The notes: a model not told the origin generated them from the letters alone. 64,000 nucleotides of DNA from JAYQKL01 sp965243245 (GCA_965243245.1 OZ251536.1:930001-994000); one strand, 5' to 3'. Counted from the stretch's first letter, positions 1 to 9,167 are shown. A program made the numbers and translations.

Positions 1-1
1 T

Positions 2-685
2 GATCTCGACAATACTCTATACCCTCCCGAACTCGATTTATTTGCAAAAATTGATGTGCGGATAACGCTCTATATTAAAAATAAATTAAACCTCTCGCAT
101 GAGGCGGCATTTCGGATGCAAAAGCTCTACTGGAAAAAATATGGCACCACGCTTTGGGGGCTGATGAAAAAACATAATTTAAATCCAGATGATTTCCTTG
201 ATTTTGTGCACGATATAGATATCTCGCGTTTATCGCCCGATACAGAACTGGATGAAGCTCTTGCCGGTATTGGGGGACAAAAATATATCTTCACCAATGG
301 CACCACCCAGCATGCCGAAAATGTGTGCCGACAACTTGGTATCTGGCATCATTTTGATGGTGTCTTTGATATCCGCGCGGCAGAATATATTCCCAAACCA
401 CAAAAACCAGCTTATGAAAAAATGATTGCCCATTTTAATATTAACCCCGCCCAAGCCGTATTTTTTGAAGACATGGCACGTAATCTACCGCCGGCGGCAG
501 AACTTGGTTTAAAAACTGTCTGGCTCCGTTCAGCTTTAAGTCCAGCTTTAAGTCCAGCTTTAGATTCCAATGCCCCCCATTCATATCCTAGCCATACTAG
601 CCATACTAGCCATAGGCACGATGAGCCGCATGTTTTTGATTATACAATTGATGCCCTCGTGCCGTTTCTCAAAGCTCTTGTCTAA
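2..685 (+). CDS. HAD-family pyrimidine 5'-nucleotidase-like phosphatase (5' partial)
   Basis: The reading frame is open from the first bases of the window. It begins inside HAD motif I (DLDNTLYP, bases 2-25), so the true start lies upstream and an internal GTG at 56 is not the start. Motif II is seen as IFTNGT, motif III as the Lys of the KPQKPAYEK stretch, and motif IV as FFEDMARNL. This order and the DLDNTLY signature fit the SDT1/PpnA-like pyrimidine 5'-nucleotidase branch of HAD hydrolases, which dephosphorylate nucleotides in the cytosol; substrate is inferred from family only. The C-terminus carries low-complexity repeats at DNA level: a 12-bp unit around 531-565 (Leu-Ser-Pro-Ala) and a 9-bp unit around 588-614 (Ser-His-Thr). 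They lie after the catalytic core and are probably not functional. The gene runs toward dapD, 61 bases downstream. Confidence 0.85.
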   Translation, partial: DLDNTLYPPELDLFAKIDVRITLYIKNKLNLSHEAAFRMQKLYWKKYGTTLWGLMKKHNLNPDDFLDFVHDIDISRLSPDTELDEALAGIGGQKYIFTNGTTQHAENVCRQLGIWHHFDGVFDIRAAEYIPKPQKPAYEKMIAHFNINPAQAVFFEDMARNLPPAAELGLKTVWLRSALSPALSPALDSNAPHSYPSHTSHTSHRHDEPHVFDYTIDALVPFLKALV

Positions 686-746
686 CGAACGGTTTTGTGG
701 TTTTTGTGAACACTATGCTAATACTAAATAAATAAAGGATGCGAGC

Positions 747-1580
747 ATGAATGCTAAGCTGACAGATATTGAAACCATTATCCATCAAGCCTTCGATAAT
801 GTGGGCGAGGTGACGCCCAAAACAGGCGGCGATGTTCGGGCAGCGGTTGCGGTTGCTATGGCAGGATTGGATGATGGGAGTCTGCGGGTCGCTGAAAAAT
901 CAGATAATGAGTGGCAGGTCAATCAATGGCTAAAAAAAGCGGTTTTACTATCTTTTCGCCTCAATAATATGACATCCAAAACAGGCGGGCCAAACGGCAC
1001 GAGCTGGTGGGATAAAGTGCCCTCAAAATTTGACGGCTGGGGCAAGGATGAGTTTTCAAAGGCTGGCTTTCGTGCCGTCCCAAATTGCATCGTGCGCAAA
1101 GGTGCTTATATCGCTCCGAGCGTTGTGCTCATGCCGAGCTTTGTTAATTTGGGCGCCTATGTTGATACCGGCACTATGGTCGATACATGGGCGAGTGTGG
1201 GATCATGTGCTCAAATTGGTAAAAATGTACATTTGTCAGGCGGGGCAGGCATTGGAGGCGTGTTGGAACCCCTGCAAGCAAATCCGACTATCGTTGAAGA
1301 TGGGTGCTTTATTGGCGCACGTTCTGAAGTTGCCGAAGGCGTGATTATACGCGAAGGGGCGGTCTTATCTATGGGCGTGTTTATTTCTGCCTCGACTAAA
1401 ATTGTTGACCGTGCAACGGGCCAAGTGACAAGCGGCGAAGTGCCACCTTATTCTGTTGTTGTGCCGGGCACATTACCAAGTAAAAATGGGGCGCCAAGCC
1501 TTGCTTGTGTTGTGATTGTTAAAACTGTGGATGCACAAACTCGTTCCAAGACATCTGTGAACGAGCTGTTGCGCGATTAG
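747..1580 (+). CDS. dapD: 2,3,4,5-tetrahydropyridine-2,6-dicarboxylate N-succinyltransferase
   Basis: Succinylates tetrahydrodipicolinate from succinyl-CoA in the succinylase branch of lysine and meso-diaminopimelate synthesis, in the cytosol. At 277 residues it has the usual DapD length. The N-terminal helical part (about 1-100) is followed by a left-handed beta-helix of hexapeptide repeats (about 105-240), visible as PNCIVRKGAYIAPSVVLMPS and GCFIGARSEVAEGVIIREGA, and then the C-terminal VVPGTLPS segment. The ATG has a purine-rich AAAGGATG upstream. It is followed 10 bases later by dapE on the same strand, so the two consecutive pathway steps are probably co-transcribed. Confidence 0.97.
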   Translation: MNAKLTDIETIIHQAFDNVGEVTPKTGGDVRAAVAVAMAGLDDGSLRVAEKSDNEWQVNQWLKKAVLLSFRLNNMTSKTGGPNGTSWWDKVPSKFDGWGKDEFSKAGFRAVPNCIVRKGAYIAPSVVLMPSFVNLGAYVDTGTMVDTWASVGSCAQIGKNVHLSGGAGIGGVLEPLQANPTIVEDGCFIGARSEVAEGVIIREGAVLSMGVFISASTKIVDRATGQVTSGEVPPYSVVVPGTLPSKNGAPSLACVVIVKTVDAQTRSKTSVNELLRD

Positions 1581-1590
1581 GGAAGGGTTT

Positions 1591-2742
1591 ATGTCAATTG
1601 ATGGTGTTGGCTTTGCTGCTGAGTTAATTAAGTGTCCTTCTGTCACGCCGCGTGATGCGGGCGCACTTGATGTGTTGCAAAAAGCGCTGGAGGGGCTGGG
1701 CTTTTTGTGCACGCGGTTGCCTTTTGAAGAAGAGGGCACGGCACGGGTCGATAATTTATATGCCCGATATGGCACAACTGAACCGCATCTTTGCTTTGCG
1801 GGGCACACAGATGTTGTGCCGATTGGCGATGAAGAGGCGTGGCAAGAAGGCCCTTTTGCGGGGAAAATTGCAGATGGCATCCTTTGGGGGCGCGGCGCAG
1901 CAGATATGAAAGGGGCTATTGCGGCCTTTGTTTCTGCTGTTTCTGATTATGTCGAAGTCATGCCTTCTCAAAAAGGCTCTATCAGCCTGTTGATAACAGG
2001 CGATGAAGAGGGGCCGTCTATCAATGGTACAATTAAAATGTTGCAATGGCTTGAGCAAAATAATGAGACCATTGATGACTGCATTGTTGGCGAGCCAACT
2101 AATCCGCATATGATCGGCGAGATGATGAAAATCGGACGCCGCGGCAGTGTGAACGGTATCGTTACCGTCAATGGCACTCAAGGTCACGTTGCTTATCCTG
2201 ACAGAGCTGATAATCCTGTGCCGCATTTGATGCGTTTAATGCAAGCCTTATCAACACCTAAAATTGACCGCGGCTCAGAGCACTTCCAGCCAAGCCATTT
2301 AGAAGTGACGAGCTTTGATGTGGGTAATCCTACCACCAATATCATTCCAGCGCGGGCGCAGGCACGGTTTAATATTCGCTATAATGATTTATGGAGCAAA
2401 GCAACAATCTCTGCATGGATTGAAGAAACATTGGCGCATGCCGTTGATGATTGTGATATGGGGTTGGAGCTCATTCATTCGGGCGAAGCCTTTTTGACCG
2501 AACCTGGGTTTTTAACCGATATGATGCGCACGGTCATTGAAGACGTGACCGGTCATAAAGCCGATTTATCAACGACCGGCGGAACGTCTGATGCACGTTT
2601 CATCAGCAAATATACACGCGTTGTTGAGTTCGGACTCGTTGGCGAAACCATGCATCAAATAAACGAGCGCGTACGGGTTAGCGATATGCATGTGCTTACA
2701 GAAATTTACGGCAAAATTCTTAAAGCTTATTTTCACGCATAA
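1591..2742 (+). CDS. dapE: Succinyl-diaminopimelate desuccinylase
   Basis: A zinc-dependent M20-family hydrolase that removes succinate from N-succinyl-LL-diaminopimelate, feeding peptidoglycan and lysine synthesis. Metal-ligand motifs are visible: FAGHTDVVP (His), GRGAADMKG (bridging Asp), the catalytic TGDEEG and a C-terminal MHQINE His. The length of 383 residues is normal. A GGAAGGG sequence lies just before the ATG, 10 bases after dapD. Its last 10 bases overlap the end of truA, which is read from the opposite strand, so the two genes converge. Confidence 0.97.
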   Translation: MSIDGVGFAAELIKCPSVTPRDAGALDVLQKALEGLGFLCTRLPFEEEGTARVDNLYARYGTTEPHLCFAGHTDVVPIGDEEAWQEGPFAGKIADGILWGRGAADMKGAIAAFVSAVSDYVEVMPSQKGSISLLITGDEEGPSINGTIKMLQWLEQNNETIDDCIVGEPTNPHMIGEMMKIGRRGSVNGIVTVNGTQGHVAYPDRADNPVPHLMRLMQALSTPKIDRGSEHFQPSHLEVTSFDVGNPTTNIIPARAQARFNIRYNDLWSKATISAWIEETLAHAVDDCDMGLELIHSGEAFLTEPGFLTDMMRTVIEDVTGHKADLSTTGGTSDARFISKYTRVVEFGLVGETMHQINERVRVSDMHVLTEIYGKILKAYFHA

Positions 2743-3476
2743 TCAACCTGCATAAAATATAAACCTTGTGCCGGTGCAACCGGCGCGCAAGCGCGGCGAT
2801 TACGCGCTTCCAGAGCATTTTTTATATCCTGCGGCGTCCACTTGCCTTCGCCTGCAAATTTCAGCACGCCCGCAAACGAGCGAATTTGATGATGCAGAAA
2901 ACTTCGGGCAGAAACTTTCAGCTCAACGGCATCTGGCTGTCTGGTGACGGAAATTTCATCAATTGATTTAAGCGGCGAGCTAGATTGACAATGAACCGAC
3001 CGAAAAGTGGTAAAATCATGCCGTCCCATAAAAATTTGTGCGCCATCATGCATAGCCCCTATATCAAGCGGCGTTGTTACCCACCAAGCACGTTCTCTTT
3101 CAAGCGTTAACGGTGACCTGCGGTCAATAAACCGATAAAGATAATGACGCCGCACGGCTGAAAACCGAGCATCAAAGTCATTACCAACAGCCTCAACGGC
3201 GATAATGGCAATTGGCAGAGGCCTTAAGTGGAAGTTAAGCGCCATTTGCACAGTGGGGGCATCGGTTTGCTTGGCAAGGTCAATATGGGCAACTTGCCCA
3301 CACGCATGAACACCTGTATCGGTTCTTCCTGAGCCAAAAACCTTCACGCGTTCTGCAGAAAATTTTTCAATCGCATCAATAAGAGCATCCTGTACGCCGC
3401 AACCCTCATCTTGACTTTGCCAGCCACAAAACGGCGTGCCATCATATTCGATCAGTAATTTAAAACGCTGAGTCAT
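2733..3476 (-). CDS. truA: tRNA pseudouridine(38-40) synthase A
   Basis: Converts uridines 38-40 of the tRNA anticodon arm to pseudouridine. The catalytic region is GSGRTDTGVHACGQVAH, containing the invariant Asp of the RTDxGVHA motif. The N-terminal FKLLIEYDGTPFCGWQSQ and C-terminal SFLHHQIRSFAG segments are also typical. The length of 247 residues is standard. Its ATG overlaps the fmt stop codon by four bases (ATGA), which indicates translational coupling in a def-fmt-truA order known from many alphaproteobacteria. Confidence 0.97.
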   Translation of the reverse strand: MTQRFKLLIEYDGTPFCGWQSQDEGCGVQDALIDAIEKFSAERVKVFGSGRTDTGVHACGQVAHIDLAKQTDAPTVQMALNFHLRPLPIAIIAVEAVGNDFDARFSAVRRHYLYRFIDRRSPLTLERERAWWVTTPLDIGAMHDGAQIFMGRHDFTTFRSVHCQSSSPLKSIDEISVTRQPDAVELKVSARSFLHHQIRSFAGVLKFAGEGKWTPQDIKNALEARNRRACAPVAPAQGLYFMQVDYA

Positions 3477-4414
3477 TCCAATATCTCACCCAATACCGCG
3501 CCGACAGGCAACGCCCCGCCGCGCTGAAAATCGGGCGCAGACATAGCCGACTTGCCCGCTTTTTGCAGATATAAAATCTCAAGCGACCCATCACCACAAG
3601 CAATATGGGGCGTCTCATCCAACACTAATCCAGCTATAGCACCCCCTTCATTGCTTATCCGCACTTGTAAGATTTTCAACCTTTGCCCGTTAAGCAACGT
3701 CCAAGCACCGGGAAATGGAGACAAGCCATGAATATGATGCGCAATCTGCATGGCTGATTGAGACCAGTTTATCTGCGTCTCTGCCTTATCAATTTTTTCA
3801 GCATAAACCACCCCTTCTTCTGGCTGTGCTATGGATGATAAATCAGCCTGTTTCTCAATTTTTTCATTTTCTTTAATGGCTCTCATAATGCTCTTTGCGC
3901 CTTGAGCCATTAATTTATCTTGCAGGCTTGATGTTGTATCTATCGGGTTGATATCCACCGTCTCAGTTAGCAAAACAGGTCCGGTATCAAGACCAGCATC
4001 CATTTGCATAATACTAATGCCGGTTTGCTTATCGCCTGCCATAATCGCCCTATGGATTGGCGCAGCACCGCGCCAGCGCGGCAATAAAGAAGCATGAATA
4101 TTCCAACATCCCAAGCGCGGCGCACCAAGAATAGGCAGAGGCAAAATAAGCCCATAGGCGACAACAACAGCTAAATCCGCTTGATGAGCTACAAACACCT
4201 TTTGTGCTTTTGGGGTTTTCAGGCTTGTCGGATAATGAACACCCAGCCCAAGTTCTAGCGCATGCGCATGGACGCAAGATAATTGCTCTTTCATGCCGCG
4301 TCCTTTTTTTGCGGGGGGACGCGTATAAACAGCGCAAATATCATGCTTGGCATCATATAAAGACTGCAACGCCGCGACAGAAAAATTGGGGGTTCCCATG
4401 AAAATAATCCGCAT
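3473..4414 (-). CDS. fmt: Methionyl-tRNA formyltransferase
   Basis: Formylates Met-tRNA(fMet) using 10-formyl-tetrahydrofolate, preparing it for initiation. The N-terminus MRIIFMGTPNFSVAALQSL and the catalytic-domain stretch GCWNIHASLLPRWRGAAPI, with the SLLPRWRGAAPI signature, are diagnostic. A C-terminal OB-fold-like domain (about 205-310) follows. The length of 313 residues is normal. It lies between def, 31 bases upstream, and truA, whose start it overlaps. Its partner deformylase is the preceding gene, so one unit encodes both addition and removal of the formyl group. Confidence 0.97.
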   Translation of the reverse strand: MRIIFMGTPNFSVAALQSLYDAKHDICAVYTRPPAKKGRGMKEQLSCVHAHALELGLGVHYPTSLKTPKAQKVFVAHQADLAVVVAYGLILPLPILGAPRLGCWNIHASLLPRWRGAAPIHRAIMAGDKQTGISIMQMDAGLDTGPVLLTETVDINPIDTTSSLQDKLMAQGAKSIMRAIKENEKIEKQADLSSIAQPEEGVVYAEKIDKAETQINWSQSAMQIAHHIHGLSPFPGAWTLLNGQRLKILQVRISNEGGAIAGLVLDETPHIACGDGSLEILYLQKAGKSAMSAPDFQRGGALPVGAVLGEILE

Positions 4415-4445
4415 ACGTCACCTGTCTCTTACCCCATTGCCCGCA

Positions 4446-5015
4446 CTATACGGAATGAGTTGTTATTTTATCGAGTTTACGTATTTTGCTCAAAATGCGT
4501 TCGCGCTTGAGACGCGATAAATGATCGAGAAACACAATTCCGTTCAAATGATCTATCTCATGCTGGATACAAGTTGCGAGCAATCCGTCACATTCTATCT
4601 CTTGGGCTACGCCATCATAATTTAGAAACCTGACTTTACACTGAGCGGCGCGTTCTACATCATCGTAAAAATTTGGCACAGACAAACACCCTTCTTGGTA
4701 ATTAACCATTTCCTTTGAAGTCCAGATGATTTCAGGATTGACAAAATAGCGCGGCGACTCTTCGCCATATACTGGTATATCATATCGGGCTTGCGGGGCT
4801 GTGTTGTCTGGCGTCTTTGAGGGCGATAAATCTATCACAATCACCCGCTCATTCACACCAATCTGAATGGCCGCCAAACCGATACCATTGGCACTATACA
4901 TGGTTTCCAGCATGTCATCCATTAATTGGCGCGTTGCATCGGTCACTTTATCTACAGCGTGCGAAATTGTTTTGAGGCGCGGGTCAGGGACTGATATAAT
5001 TTTTTGTATCGTCAT
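4446..5015 (-). CDS. def: Peptide deformylase
   Basis: Removes the formyl group from nascent protein N-termini. The three metallo-deformylase motifs are present: GIGLAAIQIG (slightly changed from GxGLAAxQ), EGCLSVP and QHEIDHLNG. The start at 5015 is chosen because MTIQKIISVPDPRL matches the family N-terminus. The open frame can be extended to 5105, but that stretch is made of 14-bp tandem repeats. No good Shine-Dalgarno sequence is seen ahead of this ATG, which itself lies inside the first repeat unit. The protein is 189 residues, a usual length. It is the first gene of def-fmt-truA and is divergent from rmuC. Confidence 0.95.
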   Translation of the reverse strand: MTIQKIISVPDPRLKTISHAVDKVTDATRQLMDDMLETMYSANGIGLAAIQIGVNERVIVIDLSPSKTPDNTAPQARYDIPVYGEESPRYFVNPEIIWTSKEMVNYQEGCLSVPNFYDDVERAAQCKVRFLNYDGVAQEIECDGLLATCIQHEIDHLNGIVFLDHLSRLKRERILSKIRKLDKITTHSV

Positions 5016-5076
5016 AGTTGTATCATCATAGTTGTATCGTCGTAATTGTATCGTCGTAATTGTATCGTCGTAATTC
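5007..5076. repeat. Five 14-bp tandem repeats covering the def start region
   Basis: Five contiguous units of exactly 14 bases (type TATCGTCGTAATTG on the + strand) run from 5007 to 5076. Units 1 and 2 differ slightly (TATCGTCATAGTTG, TATCATCATAGTTG). The def ATG (minus strand) lies in unit 1, so the repeats occupy the place where its ribosome binding site would be. The period is not a multiple of three, so the repeats are unlikely to be coding. Confidence 0.9.
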
Positions 5077-5154
5077 CCGATAAATCTAGTGGCGCAAAGC
5101 GTCAAATTAGTGCAGTAAATATATAATAATAAACATAATAATAAAAGGACAGTA

Positions 5155-6393
5155 ATGGATTTTGCATCCTATATCATTTTTCTAAGTTTAGTAAGCTTAG
5201 GTGGATTAGCTGGTTGGAGGATTAACCAGCTTATAGCTGCCAAAGGCGGTGGGGATAATTCAGAATTAACCGCCCTTCAAAGTCAGAACACCGCGCTTGA
5301 AGCAACCAATGTCGGTTTGAAAGAACAACTCAACGAAACCAAAGAAGATTTGGCGGCACATCAGGAGGAAAATGCTACGCTCAACAAAAAGCTCGGAAAC
5401 CTTGAAGAACGTGACGTTGCTTTCCGCGAAGCGCAAAAACAGGCGAAAATAGAATTTGAAAATCTTACCAATAAAATGCTTAAACAAACGAGCGAAGATT
5501 TCAAAAAAAGCTCTGAAGAAAGTTTGAAGACTCTCTTAAACCCGCTGGATACACAAATCAAAGACTTTAATGATAAAATAACAGGCTTTACGGCTCTTAA
5601 CAAAAAAATGACCACAGAAACCGAAAACCTAACCAAAGCCCTCACATCCAATGTCAAGGCGCAGGGCGATTGGGGCGAAGATGTCTTGAAAAAGATTCTT
5701 GAGGATTCAGGTCTTAAAGAGGGGCGAAATTATACGGTGCAGGGCAAGGGGATGGAGCTTAAAAGTGCTGATGGCGGACGCCAAATGCCAGATATTGTGG
5801 TCAATCTTCCTGAACAAAAACATATTGTTATTGATTCAAAAGTTTCGCTGAAATCCTATATGGACTACAAAAACGCCCCCGACAAAGAGACTGAAATTGA
5901 AGCTACTAAAAATTTCACTAAATCGGTTGAGGCGCATATTAATGATTTAGCTGGCAAACGCTACCAAGATATATATAAACTTGAAACGCTTGATTTTGTT
6001 ATCATGTTTATGCCGCTTGAAGCCTCTTATTTTCTTTTACTGTCGCAAAAAGAAGAACTGATACGCAAGGCATGGGATAAAAATATTTCCATTCTAACGC
6101 CGTCCAATCTTTTTCCCAATCTCAAAACCATTGCCTATTTATGGCAGCTTCAAGAACAAAATGCGAATGCCAAAGAAATTGCCCGCATCGGCGGGCGCGT
6201 ATATGAAAAAACACGTCTCTTTTTAGAGGATATGAAAAATGTCGGGAAATCTTTAGACAAGGCTAAAGAGTCGCATGGTGAGGCGATAAAAAAACTCGCA
6301 GATGGTAAAGGCAATCTAATGACACAAGCCGAGAAACTCAAAAGCCTAGGCGTCAGCACAGAAAACTCTTTGCCTGATATGTCGCAAGAATAG
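5155..6393 (+). CDS. rmuC: DNA recombination protein RmuC
   Basis: RmuC is a nuclease-fold protein that limits inversions at inverted repeats in Escherichia coli; its biochemical role is poorly defined. Here the N-terminal about 25 residues form a membrane segment (FASYIIFLSLVSLGGLAGW). A long coiled coil follows (about 40-160, heptads rich in Glu, Lys and Leu), then the RmuC domain containing GDWGEDVLKKILEDSGL, MPDIVVNLPEQKHIVIDSK and the conserved FVIMFMPLEA. The length of 412 residues is normal. The ATG is preceded by AAAGGACAG. The gene is divergent from def and convergent with recR, with one base between the two stops. Confidence 0.95.
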   Translation: MDFASYIIFLSLVSLGGLAGWRINQLIAAKGGGDNSELTALQSQNTALEATNVGLKEQLNETKEDLAAHQEENATLNKKLGNLEERDVAFREAQKQAKIEFENLTNKMLKQTSEDFKKSSEESLKTLLNPLDTQIKDFNDKITGFTALNKKMTTETENLTKALTSNVKAQGDWGEDVLKKILEDSGLKEGRNYTVQGKGMELKSADGGRQMPDIVVNLPEQKHIVIDSKVSLKSYMDYKNAPDKETEIEATKNFTKSVEAHINDLAGKRYQDIYKLETLDFVIMFMPLEASYFLLLSQKEELIRKAWDKNISILTPSNLFPNLKTIAYLWQLQEQNANAKEIARIGGRVYEKTRLFLEDMKNVGKSLDKAKESHGEAIKKLADGKGNLMTQAEKLKSLGVSTENSLPDMSQE

Positions 6394-6394
6394 G

Positions 6395-6988
6395 TTAAAT
6401 CTCACGGCGCGATTTCATCGCCGCCGCCAATGTGCCCTCATCAAGATAATCAAGCTCCCCGCCCACAGGCACCCCATGCGCAAGACGCGTAATACGCACG
6501 CCCGTCTTGGCTAACACATCCATAATATAGTGAGCCGTCGATTGACCTTCAACAGTCGCATTCATCGCTAGAACAACCTCTTGAATTTTCCCCCCACTGC
6601 ATTTTGCACTCAGATCTTGAAGATTCAAATCCTGCGGGCCAACCCCATTCAACGCCGATAAAATACCCCCCAAAACATGATAACGCCCCCTCATCGCCTG
6701 CGCCCGCTCCAACGCCCATAAATCAGCGACATCCTCAACCACACATAAAACGCTTTCATCGCGGCGCGGGTCAGAACAAATCGCACAAGGCGAGCGCGTG
6801 TCAATCGAGCCGCAATCATCACAAGTCACAATCGTATCCCTAACAACGCCCAAGGCTTGAGTCAACGGCACCATTAACGCTTCCCTTTTTCGGATAAGAT
6901 GAAGCACAGCACGGCGCGCCGAACGCGGACCAAGTCCGGGCAACCGACCAAGCAGCTTAATCAAATGCTCAATTTCAGAACCATACAT
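6395..6988 (-). CDS. recR: Recombination protein RecR
   Basis: RecR acts with RecO and RecF to load RecA at single-stranded gaps. It shows the helix-hairpin-helix segment LIKLLGRLPGLGPRSARRA, a four-cysteine zinc finger (CDDCGSIDTRSPCAIC) and a Toprim domain beginning LCVVEDVADLWALE. The length of 197 residues is typical. It starts 6 bases after dnaX. In most bacteria ybaB (ebfC) sits between dnaX and recR; here there is no room for it. Confidence 0.97.
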   Translation of the reverse strand: MYGSEIEHLIKLLGRLPGLGPRSARRAVLHLIRKREALMVPLTQALGVVRDTIVTCDDCGSIDTRSPCAICSDPRRDESVLCVVEDVADLWALERAQAMRGRYHVLGGILSALNGVGPQDLNLQDLSAKCSGGKIQEVVLAMNATVEGQSTAHYIMDVLAKTGVRITRLAHGVPVGGELDYLDEGTLAAAMKSRREI

Positions 6989-6994
6989 ATAAGC

Positions 6995-8902
6995 CTAAAT
7001 CTCTTCTTCAAGCAGACCGCCATCAACGGGCGCAAGGGTGTCAAAATCACCCTCCATATCCGTAACGCTTACAATCTCTGCACCCGGGAAAAACTGCTTG
7101 GTTTGTTGCACCATAATGTCTTTTTCAGCCATCACCAGTCTTTCCTCTGCTTTGGTCAAGGCAACTTGCTTGAGGGTGGGCGCACCGCCTTCATCTGATA
7201 GGCTGACCATCCATTGCTGAGATGTCCACTCGTGCAATTTTTTGCTAAGGGTGCGCAAAACATCTTCTTGGCCTTCTGCTGCTTGGCCTTCTGCGGGGCG
7301 CAATTTGATCACCCCGCCACGTTCATTTGTGGCGGGTTCAAACCGAACAAGATGCGCCGCCGTTTCAAGTGTATGTTTAAGACGAATATCACGCATTTGA
7401 CCAACAAAGGCGACGAGTTGTTCAAAAGAGCTAATTTTGACGCTATTATGTACCTGTTCAACCCGCGATTGAACCGCCGCCATAGCGGGCGCACCGCCGC
7501 CGCCACCTTGAGAAGAACGCCTCATCATCGCGCCTGAACTGCCAGATGAAGCACCACCAGATGGTGCAGGTTTGGTTGATACTGGCTGACCACCCCCCTC
7601 AGCAGACCCCGAAGACCCCGCCGCTTCCCATTGTTTTAAGAGCTCCTCTGGTGAGGGCATATCAGCCAAATGTGCCAATCTGATAAGAACCATTTCAGCC
7701 GCCGCTTTCGGGTTGGGCGCAAGTAACGCTTCTGTATGACCTTTAAGGAGCACTTGCCATGCACGTGATAAAATCTGCACCGATAACGCCGTCGCCGTTT
7801 GCTGTCCGCGTTCACGTTGAGCCTCAGGCACAGTAATATCGCGCATCGCGCAAGGCACATATTTTAGCCGCGTCAACCAATGCGTAAGCTCAACCAAATC
7901 TGACAATACCGTCACCGGGTCGGCGCCCATCTGGTGCTGTTCAGAAAACTCATTCAGCGCATCAGCAATATTCCCCTGCATCACATGAGCAAATAAATCG
8001 AAAACACGCCCCCGGTCAGCCAATCCAAGCATCGAACGCAATTCATCAAGGCTCATCTTTGCCGTATCAGAACCGCCATGCGCAAAAGCCCTATCCAACA
8101 AAGATAAAGCATCACGCGCAGAGCCCTCTGCCACCCGCGCAATCAACGCTAAACCATCTGCTTTAAGACTCATCTGTTCAGCCTTACAGACCCGCGTCAA
8201 TAACTCTACGGTCTCATCCTGATTGAGACGGCGTAAATCAAAACGCTGGCAACGCGAGAGAACCGTTATCGGAACTTTACGAATCTCAGTTGTCGCAAAA
8301 ACGAATTTAACATGCTCCGGCGGCTCTTCTAATGTTTTCAGCAACCCATTAAAGGCCGCTTTAGAGAGCATATGCACCTCATCTATGATGTAAACCTTAT
8401 AGCGTGCAGAAGCTGGTCGATAGCGCACGCTTTCAATAATTTCACGAATACTATCAATGCCCGTCTGCGATGCCGCATCCATTTCAATAATATCGACATG
8501 GCTACCATCCATAATCGAGGCGCAATGAATACCTGTTGCTTGAAGATTAACACTGGGCTGGTCATGTTGTTCTGTTTTGTAGTTAAGGGCGCGTGCCAAA
8601 ATGCGAGCCGTTGTTGTTTTACCAACGCCGCGCACGCCCGTTAACATGAAAGCATGAGCAATACGCCCTGTCTCAAACGCATTGGACAGAGTACGCACCA
8701 TCGCTTCTTGACCGATCAGCTCGGCAAAATTTGTTGGTCGATATTTACGCGCCAGAACCTTATAGTCTTGCTCTGGGGCGACATTATTTTGAATATCTGC
8801 ATTTTGAGTATCTGCGTTTGCGAGCCTATCGACCCCCGGCGCATTTTCATCGATAAGTGGGGACGGCTCCATATCTGGTGTTGTATTTTTATCTCCTGAC
8901 AT
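6995..8902 (-). CDS. dnaX: DNA polymerase III subunit gamma/tau
   Basis: Clamp-loader ATPase and organiser of the replisome. An unusual N-terminal extension of about 45 residues precedes YKVLARKYRPTNFAELIGQ. Walker A is GVRGVGKTTT (about 89-98), Walker B is DEVH (about 174-177), and sensor 1 lies in FVFATTEIRKVP. A Gly/Ser-rich linker (about 430-480) joins the tau C-terminal part. The zinc module between Walker A and Walker B, normally four cysteines, is reduced to one Cys (about residue 127, in GIHCASIMDGSH), so it probably does not bind zinc. The length of 635 residues fits alphaproteobacterial tau. The gene is followed directly by recR and lies downstream of the SRP RNA gene on the same strand. 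Confidence 0.96.
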   Translation of the reverse strand: MSGDKNTTPDMEPSPLIDENAPGVDRLANADTQNADIQNNVAPEQDYKVLARKYRPTNFAELIGQEAMVRTLSNAFETGRIAHAFMLTGVRGVGKTTTARILARALNYKTEQHDQPSVNLQATGIHCASIMDGSHVDIIEMDAASQTGIDSIREIIESVRYRPASARYKVYIIDEVHMLSKAAFNGLLKTLEEPPEHVKFVFATTEIRKVPITVLSRCQRFDLRRLNQDETVELLTRVCKAEQMSLKADGLALIARVAEGSARDALSLLDRAFAHGGSDTAKMSLDELRSMLGLADRGRVFDLFAHVMQGNIADALNEFSEQHQMGADPVTVLSDLVELTHWLTRLKYVPCAMRDITVPEAQRERGQQTATALSVQILSRAWQVLLKGHTEALLAPNPKAAAEMVLIRLAHLADMPSPEELLKQWEAAGSSGSAEGGGQPVSTKPAPSGGASSGSSGAMMRRSSQGGGGGAPAMAAVQSRVEQVHNSVKISSFEQLVAFVGQMRDIRLKHTLETAAHLVRFEPATNERGGVIKLRPAEGQAAEGQEDVLRTLSKKLHEWTSQQWMVSLSDEGGAPTLKQVALTKAEERLVMAEKDIMVQQTKQFFPGAEIVSVTDMEGDFDTLAPVDGGLLEEEI

Positions 8903-8987
8903 GTCTCAAACCTAGCCTGATTCTTGGGGCGCAAGGGGGGTAAGGGGCGCGGCGAGAGATAAATCTGCTAACATTGCGTTTTCTATC

Positions 8988-9071
8988 TATCTACAATACT
9001 CTATCTACAATACTCTACCTACAATACCCCATCCGAAATACTCTATCCGAAATACTCTATCCAAATAAAGT
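8988..9071. repeat. Six 14-bp tandem repeats between the SRP RNA gene and dnaX
   Basis: Six contiguous 14-base units abut the 3' end of the SRP RNA gene. The first two are identical (TATCTACAATACTC); later ones drift to TATCCGAAATACTC and TATCCAAATAAAGT. They lie in the leader or spacer upstream of dnaX, whose start is at 8902 on the minus strand. No open frame or clear hairpin is seen in them. Confidence 0.9.
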
Positions 9072-9167
9072 GAGAGGCTGGACAGGCAACCCGCGCCGAT
9101 CTCGTTAGGGCTGCTTCCTTCCGGATCTGACCCAGTTGGCGAGGGACACGTCTGCCGCCAACCTCTC
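9072..9167 (-). ncRNA. ffs: Signal recognition particle RNA, small bacterial type (4.5S)
   Basis: Read on the minus strand, the apical domain GGTCAGATCCGGAAGGAAGC is the near-invariant SRP core that binds Ffh. The ends pair (5' GAGAGG..., 3' ...CCTCTC), giving a hairpin of about 96 bases, the small alpha/gamma-type RNA. With Ffh and FtsY it delivers membrane proteins to the translocon. It lies upstream of dnaX; six 14-bp repeats start right at its 3' end. Exact ends are set from the terminal pairing. Confidence 0.95.
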
